This document shows, piece by piece, positions 58,992 through 64,000 of a stretch of 64,000 bases of DNA. Below the pieces are notes generated by a model, which saw nothing but the letters and a program-made list of their open reading frames with translations, was not told where the DNA came from and made no database searches. The translations under genes and the position numbers were made by a program. Source of the DNA: JAGOME01 sp039812375 (GTDB lineage: Bacteria; Actinomycetota; Actinomycetes; Actinomycetales; Dermatophilaceae); assembly GCA_039812375.1 (NCBI GenBank), contig JBDIAO010000001.1, positions 62,001 through 126,000 on the forward strand, in the 5' to 3' direction. Every line of letters begins with the position of its first letter. Position 1 is the stretch's first letter.

Positions 58992-59015
58992 GTCGAGTTC
59001 CGCTTCAACGTCTGA
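58992..59015 (+). repeat. relic ychF 3' end, right copy of the coding direct repeat
   Basis: GTC GAG TTC CGC TTC AAC GTC TGA reproduces the last eight codons of YchF in host-like GC-rich codons, with no gene attached upstream. It marks the right boundary of a segment of about 1.2 kb holding higB, higA and the kinase. It is best explained as the original ychF end displaced by integration. Confidence 0.7.
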
Positions 59016-59039
59016 GCCCGATGGGTAGGTGGTGTCCAG

Positions 59040-59552
59040 GTGGATGGAGCCGTGAGTAGCTCCCAGGCACGAGTCCGAATACGTTCCTACGACAGCGCCG
59101 ATGCCGCCGAGACGCTACGGATCTTCCACGACGCGATCACAGTCACAGCGTCCGCGGACTACACGCCCGAACAGATCGCGGCATGGGCGCGGCCGGAGAA
59201 CCGCGATGTCGGCGGGTGGGATCGGTCGATGCTAGCGCGGGAAAGCTACGCCGCCCTCGTCGGCGAGCAGTTGGCGGGGTTCTCCGATGTGAGCGCCGAC
59301 GGCTATATCGACATGATGTTCGTTTCACCGCGATTCGCGCGGCAAGGTGTGGCGCGCGAGCTGTTGACATTCCTCGAGATCCGAGCAGGGAAGATGTCAG
59401 TGAGTCAGCTTTCCTCGAATGTGAGCATCACGGCCCGTCCACTCTTCGAGTCGCTCGGCTTCCAGGTGGTGGACGAACAGCATCCCGTGGCTGGAGGCGT
59501 CGTCATGACCAGTTTCCACATGATCAAGAAGCTCAACGGGCGACGTGTGTAG
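59040..59552 (+). CDS. GNAT family N-acetyltransferase
   Basis: 170 residues. VRIRSYDSADAAETLRIFHD at the N-terminus and MMFVSPRFARQGVARELLTF, with the acetyl-CoA binding R-Q-G-V-A loop, identify the GNAT fold. It ends with ARPLFESLGFQVVDEQHPVA. It resembles YafP-like acetyltransferases. GTG 59040 is used; GTG 59052 is possible. The acceptor is unknown. The spacer that follows (59553-59714) holds no recognised feature beyond a -10-like box. Confidence 0.85.
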   Translation: MDGAVSSSQARVRIRSYDSADAAETLRIFHDAITVTASADYTPEQIAAWARPENRDVGGWDRSMLARESYAALVGEQLAGFSDVSADGYIDMMFVSPRFARQGVARELLTFLEIRAGKMSVSQLSSNVSITARPLFESLGFQVVDEQHPVAGGVVMTSFHMIKKLNGRRV

Positions 59553-59702
59553 GTGGGCTGGCGTGAGCGCTGAGCAGGCTACCTCGGATGCCACTCTCGT
59601 GCTCTGGTAGGTGGGAATCGCTCTGGTGCTCGGTGACCTTCGTGTTCCGCGCGCGGCAACCGGCGTGACCCGCGGAAGGGTCATCGGGCCGGGCCTCGGT
59701 GG

Positions 59703-59708
59703 CAGAGT
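59703..59708 (+). promoter_or_regulatory. candidate -10 box of the RpiB-like gene
   Basis: CAGAGT ends 6 nt before ATG 59715, the same sequence as found before gdhA. Confidence 0.3.
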
Positions 59709-59714
59709 GGCGAC

Positions 59715-60161
59715 ATGGGCATGCGCATCGTCATCGGAGCACCGGCGAACGGCACCACCCTCAAGGAGGAGCTGCGGACCTTCCTGGAGGGCGACGAGCG
59801 GGTCACGGATGTCATCGACCTCTCGACACCGGACATCACCTACCCTGCGGTGTCCTTCGCGGCGGCCCGAGCCGTCCTCGAAGGCCGCGCCGATCGCGGC
59901 ATCCTGGTCTGTGGAACCGGTGTCGGTACGGCGATCGCCGCCAACAAGGTGCGCGGCATCCGGGCTGCAACCGCTCATGACCTGGTAACCGTGCGCGGAT
60001 CGGTCGAGAACTATGACGCCCAGATCCTGTGCATGGGGCAGAACGTCATCGCGCCCATCGCGGCCAGGGCGCTCATCGGCATCTGGCTCGATGCCCGCCA
60101 CGATCCGGCGAGCAGCTACGGCCCCAGGCTCGAGGAAATCACGGCCTACGAGGCTGTGTGA
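59715..60161 (+). CDS. RpiB/LacA/LacB family sugar-phosphate isomerase
   Basis: 148 residues. RIVIGAPANGTTLKEELRTF, then GILVCGTGVGTAIAANKVRG with the catalytic cysteine and GTG(V/I)G loop, then RAATAHDLVTVRGSVENYDA and ILCMGQNVIAP. The family interconverts aldose and ketose phosphates (ribose-5-P or galactose-6-P type). Since an essential RpiB is often elsewhere, this may be a sugar-specific paralogue; that is inference. Confidence 0.88.
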   Translation: MGMRIVIGAPANGTTLKEELRTFLEGDERVTDVIDLSTPDITYPAVSFAAARAVLEGRADRGILVCGTGVGTAIAANKVRGIRAATAHDLVTVRGSVENYDAQILCMGQNVIAPIAARALIGIWLDARHDPASSYGPRLEEITAYEAV

Positions 60162-60217
60162 TCCACGCCCCGGCTCCCGGGATGCCGGATCCCTGGTGAA
60201 TCCACAAGCCAGTGGTG

Positions 60218-60270
60218 TCAACTGGTCAGGCTGATCAGGGCGCAGGCGTTGCCATCGCGGACGCCGCTGG
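60218..60270 (-). repeat. relic of a nitroreductase gene 3' end, left of vapBC
   Basis: On the minus strand this encodes GVRDGNACALISLTS then stop, matching the end of the deazaflavin nitroreductase at 61042 (GIRGDAYALITLRD then stop). One stretch of 24 bases is about 21 identical and another of 11 is 10 identical. It has no gene attached, so it looks like a duplicated or displaced 3' end on the far side of vapBC. Confidence 0.55.
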
Positions 60271-60328
60271 TGACGAGATCATGGCTCGGATCGCTCTGCG
60301 GGCCCGCAACGTGATGGGATCCAAGTCG

Positions 60329-60334
60329 TATCGT
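60329..60334 (+). promoter_or_regulatory. candidate -10 box of vapBC
   Basis: TATCGT ends 6 nt before ATG 60341, and no Shine-Dalgarno sequence is present, implying a leaderless antitoxin mRNA. Confidence 0.5.
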
Positions 60335-60340
60335 CATCCC

Positions 60341-60580
60341 ATGAAGGCGACGATCGATGCGGGTGGCCGGATCCTGCTCCCCAAGGCCTTGCGGGAGGCA
60401 CTCGGTCTGACTCCAGGCTCCACGGTTGACATCTCCGCCTACGGTTCCGGTGTCCAGGTGATGCCGGGTGGGCGCACGGCGCGGCTCGAACGGGAGGGCG
60501 ACGGTCGACTCGTTGCGGTCAGCGAGACGGTCGTGACCGATGACGACCCGTTCGCCCTGATCGACGCCGGCCGCCGGTGA
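60341..60580 (+). CDS. vapB: AbrB/SpoVT-type antitoxin
   Basis: 79 residues. MKATIDAGGRILLPKALREA and LGLTPGSTVDISAYGSGVQV form the swapped-hairpin AbrB DNA-binding fold. The C-terminal VTDDDPFALIDAGRR is the toxin-binding tail typical of VapB partners. ATG 60341 matches the domain start; in-frame upstream codons to 60212 are not antitoxin-like. The stop overlaps the vapC start (GTGA). Confidence 0.9.
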   Translation: MKATIDAGGRILLPKALREALGLTPGSTVDISAYGSGVQVMPGGRTARLEREGDGRLVAVSETVVTDDDPFALIDAGRR

Positions 60581-60990
60581 GTGCGGTCGCCGTCGACACG
60601 AGTGTCGCGGTGCCGCTGTCGGTGGTGACACACCCCGCGCATCCGGCCGTGAGTGCATGGGCCAGGGATCGGTCACTGGTGCTGAGCGGTCATGCGCTGG
60701 CGGAGACCTACTCGGTCTTGACCCGGCTACCGGGTGATGCGCGGGTGGCTCCGGTTGACGCGGTGACGTTGATCGACGGGTCCTTCGGCGATGCTCCGGT
60801 GCCGGGTGAGGCGGCCTCTCGCGAGATCCACCGGGAACTGGCTCGTCTCGGTGTTTCCGGCGGGGCCGTGTACGACGCTCTGGTGGGGGCTGCCGCGCGT
60901 GACAACGACCTCGCGCTGGCAACGCGTGATGCGCGAGCGAGGGGGACCCACGAGGCGGTCGGGGCCCGGGTCGAGCTGGTGGGCTCGTGA
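60577..60990 (+). CDS. vapC: PIN-domain ribonuclease toxin
   Basis: 137 residues. The acidic PIN residues are Asp7 (VAVDTSV), Glu43 (ALAETYSVL), Asp100 (AVYDALVG) and Asp118 (LATRDARA). All four are present, so it should be an active Mg-dependent ribonuclease. It is coupled to vapB by a 4-bp overlap. The RNA target is unknown. Confidence 0.92.
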   Translation: MSAVAVDTSVAVPLSVVTHPAHPAVSAWARDRSLVLSGHALAETYSVLTRLPGDARVAPVDAVTLIDGSFGDAPVPGEAASREIHRELARLGVSGGAVYDALVGAAARDNDLALATRDARARGTHEAVGARVELVGS

Positions 60991-61041
60991 GCGAGTTGCG
61001 CCGGATGGCTGTGCGTGCGGACCCCGGTGCCGCGTCGAACC

Positions 61042-61542
61042 TCAGTCCCTCAGGGTGATCAGGGCATAGGCGTCTCCGCGGATGCCGTCCCGGACCTCCT
61101 CGCGGGTCGGCATCCGGTCCACGTTCACCCGCAGCCCGATCCGGGCCGCGTTGTTCGGCCCGAGCCGTTCGAGCAAGGTCATGACGATGTCGGTGACCTG
61201 GTCGCGGTCCTCGACAAGGACGGCGTGCCCGCGTCGTTCCGTGCCGTCGAGGGTGAGGGTGATCTCGGCGCCGCCACGCAGGTTGACCCGCCAACCCCCG
61301 TTGGCGTGCGCGTACAGCCGACCGTCGACGACGTGCCGGCCGACGACGACGTCATAGGTTTTTCCGCTCTTGCGGCCGGTCACGTGCAGGACCATGAGCC
61401 CGCGGCTGAGTGGGCCGTGCAGGGGCGAGGCCAGCAGGCGTTTCATGACCGGGTTGACGACATGGATCAGGAACGGTGGGGTGGACACTCGCTCGACCAC
61501 CCGCGTCATGTCGCCAGCCCCGCGCTCCTCCCCCCGCGCCAT
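61042..61542 (-). CDS. deazaflavin (F420)-dependent nitroreductase family protein
   Basis: 166 residues of the DDN/DUF385 split-barrel family. LMVLHVTGRKSGKTYDVVVG, YAHANGGWRVNLRGGAEITL and RRGHAVLVEDRDQVTDIVMT are typical. F420 use is inferred from the family. The start shares a base with the stop of the lactonase gene (TGATG). Its last codons are echoed by a relic at 60218-60270. Confidence 0.82.
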   Translation of the reverse strand: MARGEERGAGDMTRVVERVSTPPFLIHVVNPVMKRLLASPLHGPLSRGLMVLHVTGRKSGKTYDVVVGRHVVDGRLYAHANGGWRVNLRGGAEITLTLDGTERRGHAVLVEDRDQVTDIVMTLLERLGPNNAARIGLRVNVDRMPTREEVRDGIRGDAYALITLRD

Positions 61543-62405
61543 CAGAGCGTGGCGACCTCGACCCGGCCCAACCGCTGGCCGTCGACCTCGGCCGGGTCGC
61601 TCGAGGGCGCCGTCATCGCGAACAGGGTCCGGCCGTCCGCCCCACCCAGAGCGCAGGCATAGGGAATCTGGCTGGTCTCGACGGCCCCGGTGACCTCACC
61701 ACCCTCGGCATAGCGGAAGAGGTTGGGGCTCAAGGCCGTCGCGACCCAGATCCCGCCCTGCGGGTCGGCGCAAATCCCGTCCGGCGCGGCCATCTGGGGC
61801 GCCGTCGAGGCCCACACCCGCCGGTTGGACAGAGAGCCGTCCGCGGCCACGTCGAAGGCGGTGAGCTGCAGCCGCAGGGTCTCGGCCAGGATGAGGGTGC
61901 GCCCGTCGTCGAGGAAGGCCATGCCGTTGGGGAAGCGGACCCCATCGGCAGCCACGCTCACCTGACCGTCCGGGGTGACCCTGACCAGCCGGGTGGCTCC
62001 GGCGGATTCGTCGGCGAGGATGGCGGGGATCCCTCGGGCGTGCATGTCGGCGTGCAGGTCGTAGCCGAAGTTGCCGACGTAGGCATTCCCGGCGGTGTCG
62101 GTGAGCAGGTCGTTGACGTGGAAGTCGGCGTAGCCGGACAGGTCAGCGTGCACGCTCAAGGTGCCGTCGTGCTCGAGCCGCAGGACCTTCCGGTCACGCA
62201 TCGAGGAGACGAGCAGTCGGCCGTCGGGCAGCCAGCCCAGGCCGCTCGGCTGCTGCGGGACGTCGACGACGTGCTCCTCGTGGCCGGACTCGTCGAGGGT
62301 GAACACGGCGCGGCGGTAGAAGTCGCTGAACCACAGCCGTCCGTCACGCCAACGCGGGCCCTCCCCGAACGCCAGACCCTCACGAAGAACCTGTGCTGCC
62401 GTCAT
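61542..62405 (-). CDS. SMP-30/gluconolactonase family protein
   Basis: 287 residues from ATG 62405, fixed by AAGGAG 6 nt upstream; an earlier in-frame start at 62429 lacks it. The six-bladed propeller is seen in FGEGPRWRDGRLWFSDFYRR with the metal-binding Glu, FHVNDLLTDTAGNAYVGNFG with Asn-Asp, FPNGMAFLDDGRTLILAET and APDGICADPQGGIWVATAL with Asp. It likely hydrolyses a sugar or other lactone. Coupled to the nitroreductase gene. Confidence 0.9.
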   Translation of the reverse strand: MTAAQVLREGLAFGEGPRWRDGRLWFSDFYRRAVFTLDESGHEEHVVDVPQQPSGLGWLPDGRLLVSSMRDRKVLRLEHDGTLSVHADLSGYADFHVNDLLTDTAGNAYVGNFGYDLHADMHARGIPAILADESAGATRLVRVTPDGQVSVAADGVRFPNGMAFLDDGRTLILAETLRLQLTAFDVAADGSLSNRRVWASTAPQMAAPDGICADPQGGIWVATALSPNLFRYAEGGEVTGAVETSQIPYACALGGADGRTLFAMTAPSSDPAEVDGQRLGRVEVATL

Positions 62406-62552
62406 CGCCTGCTCCTTGCGCGTCGCCATTGCCGGGCTCCGATCGGCGCTCGGTCATGCCAGTGTGGCAGGGCCTCAGCTCGCCGCCCAGGCCCGGTGGC
62501 GTCTCGTGACCGGCCACACGCGGCGGGACATGCAGTTGGCAGGATGGCCCCC

Positions 62553-64000
62553 ATGTCCCCGGTTGCCCCACCGCCCGCGCTCGTCGCACTCGCCCGCGCG
62601 CACGGCGTCGGCACCGAGTACTGGGACTGGCAGGGCCGCCACGTCGTCGTCGCGACGGACACCATCCGGGCGGTCCTGGCTGCCCTGGAGATCCCCTGTG
62701 GGACTGAGGAGGAGATCGAGCGTTCTCTCGCCGAAGTCGCCACCGCACCGTGGCGGAGGGTCCTGCCCGCTGTCGTGGTCCTGCGGGAAGGGTGGACGCC
62801 CTGGGTGCACGTGCACGTTCCGCACGGCGCCAGCCTGGCGGTCACCATCGAGCTCGAGGAGGGTGGATCCCGCACGACGATCCCGGTCGACCGATGGGTC
62901 CCACCGCGCGAGATCGACGGCGAACTCGTCGGTGAGGCGACCATCGTCCTACCCAGTGACCTCCCCCTCGGCTGGCACCGACTCATCGCCACGGTCGGTG
63001 CGGACGTGACGAACCCAGCCAGCCTCATCAGCACTCTCGTGGTCACACCAGCGCGCCTCGAACTTCCCGAAGCGGTGCGGGAACACCCGGCCGTAGGCCT
63101 GATGACCCAGCTCTATCAGGTCAGGTCCGCAGACAGCTGGGGCATCGGAGATCTGCACGATCTGGCCACCTTGGGAACCTGGGCCGCCCACACACTGGAT
63201 GCGCAGTTCGTCCTGGTCAACCCGCTTCATGCCGCCGAGCCGGCCGCACCCATGGAGCCCTCGCCCTATCTGCCGACAACCCGCCGCTTCGTCAACCCCA
63301 TCTACCTTCGGGTCGAGGACGTCCCGGAGATACACCGGCTCGAGCCCGCCGCCGCGGCTCGGGTCGAGGCTCTCGCCGCGACCGCACGGGGACTGAACAC
63401 CGCTGATGCCCTCGACCGGGATGCCGCCTGGACGGCCAAGCGGGCCGCCTTGGAGATCCTGTATGCCGTCCCGGTCGCAGGACGCAGAGCCGTCGACCTT
63501 GCTCGCTACCTCGAGGAGGAGGGGGCGGGCCTGACGACCTACGCGACCTGGTGCGCGCTCGCCGACGAGTACGGCCCACGCTGGACGCAGTGGCCGGCGG
63601 AACTGCGCGACCCGTCCGGCCCGGCAGTGACGGTCTATCGGGAAGAGCACGCTGACGCGGTCGCCTTCCACTCCTGGCTGCAGTGGCTCCTGGACCGACA
63701 GCTCGGGCGAGCCCAGGCAGCGATGCGCCAGGCCGGGATGACCCTGGGGGTGATCCACGACCTCGCTGTGGGTGTACACCCCTTTGGTGCCGATACCTGG
63801 GGCCTATCCGCCGCCCTCGCCGAGGGCGTCACCGTCGGGGCGCCCCCCGACCAGTTCAACCAGCTCGGACAGGACTGGAGTCAGCCACCGTGGCGACCCG
63901 ACCGGCTCGCCGAACTTGGCTACGAACCTTTTCGGGACATGGTTCGCACCGTGCTGCGGGACGCCGGCGGGATCCGGGTCGATCACATCATCGGGCTCTT
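62553..64000 (+). CDS. malQ: 4-alpha-glucanotransferase (amylomaltase), 3' end beyond window
   Basis: 482 codons are visible and the frame is open at base 64000. The actinobacterial MalQ type has an N-terminal beta-rich extension (residues 1-170, ALARAHGVGTEYWDWQGRHV and so on) before the GH77 barrel: QLYQVRSADSWGIGDLHDLA, NPLHAAEPAAPMEPSPYLPT, GVIHDLAVGVHPFGADTW and GIRVDHIIGL. Asp477 in RVDH is the expected nucleophile. ATG 62553 is chosen; ATG 62544 in frame is an alternative. It transfers maltodextrin segments in glycogen and maltose metabolism. Confidence 0.94.
   Translation, partial: MSPVAPPPALVALARAHGVGTEYWDWQGRHVVVATDTIRAVLAALEIPCGTEEEIERSLAEVATAPWRRVLPAVVVLREGWTPWVHVHVPHGASLAVTIELEEGGSRTTIPVDRWVPPREIDGELVGEATIVLPSDLPLGWHRLIATVGADVTNPASLISTLVVTPARLELPEAVREHPAVGLMTQLYQVRSADSWGIGDLHDLATLGTWAAHTLDAQFVLVNPLHAAEPAAPMEPSPYLPTTRRFVNPIYLRVEDVPEIHRLEPAAAARVEALAATARGLNTADALDRDAAWTAKRAALEILYAVPVAGRRAVDLARYLEEEGAGLTTYATWCALADEYGPRWTQWPAELRDPSGPAVTVYREEHADAVAFHSWLQWLLDRQLGRAQAAMRQAGMTLGVIHDLAVGVHPFGADTWGLSAALAEGVTVGAPPDQFNQLGQDWSQPPWRPDRLAELGYEPFRDMVRTVLRDAGGIRVDHIIGL

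Noticed and set aside
60276..61294. Minus-strand frame covering vapBC
   Set aside because: Antisense to the two toxin-antitoxin genes; only its last codons (the relic at 60218-60270) look meaningful.

Overview
The window is a GC-rich (roughly 70 % by eye) actinobacterial chromosome segment. The ribosomal-protein order, the Zn-type S14 in the spc operon, the MutAB/MeaB cluster, a deazaflavin-nitroreductase-family protein, DUF4245 and LmeA/DUF2993 proteins, and dense use of GTG starts fit an Intrasporangiaceae/Dermatophilaceae-like micrococcalean. The family-level placement is inference.

Layout. 1-10794: S10 and spc operons from rplD (5' end missing) to rplO, then secY and adk. 10795-12149: a DUF559-type gene bracketed by two direct copies of a nested palindrome, lying between adk and map. 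12150-23446: map, then about 10 kb of genes that separate map from infA (2OG-Fe(II) oxygenase, mutA-mutB-meaB, a DUF4870 membrane protein, malic enzyme, and a CPBP protease with an unusual N-terminal fusion). 23447-27406: infA, rpmJ, rpsM, rpsK, rpsD, rpoA, rplQ and a strong terminator. 27437-39841: nagB, a GNAT enzyme, a half MFS transporter, truA, an S10-type peptidase, gdhA, an LmeA-like protein, xthA, an ArsR-type regulator with its MFS exporter, then rplM-rpsI-glmM. 39919-46863: two paralogous polar amino acid ABC systems on either side of a GH1 beta-glucosidase. 47019-57823: carbonic anhydrase with class I fumarase, a PfkB sugar kinase, DUF4245, xseAB, ispH, rmuC, a YeiH family exporter, NUDIX and ychF. 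57824-61000: an accessory stretch with a frameshifted HigB/HigA pair plus a P-loop kinase, a GNAT enzyme, an RpiB-like isomerase and a VapBC pair. 61042-64000: an F420-type nitroreductase, an SMP-30 lactonase and the 5' part of malQ.

Together the genes cover translation and secretion (ribosomal proteins, InfA, SecY, Adk, Map, RpoA, TruA), propionate and odd-chain carbon entry to succinyl-CoA (MutAB-MeaB), C4 metabolism (malic enzyme, fumarase with carbonic anhydrase, GDH), amino sugar and wall precursor supply (NagB, GlmM), and DNA repair (XthA, XseAB, RmuC).

The most notable signals are: (i) small gene cassettes flanked by duplicated sequence (DUF559 cassette; HigBA-kinase at the 3' end of ychF; VapBC at the 3' end of the nitroreductase gene); (ii) a partial CTP-synthase-like amidotransferase domain fused to a CPBP protease; (iii) very common TANNNT boxes 6-7 nt before start codons, implying leaderless mRNAs, including two leaderless mini-ORFs that overlap the start of a downstream gene; (iv) a strongly over-represented heptamer GTATGCC. 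No tRNA, rRNA, CRISPR array, transposase or integrase was seen. No gene-free stretch exceeds 300 bases.
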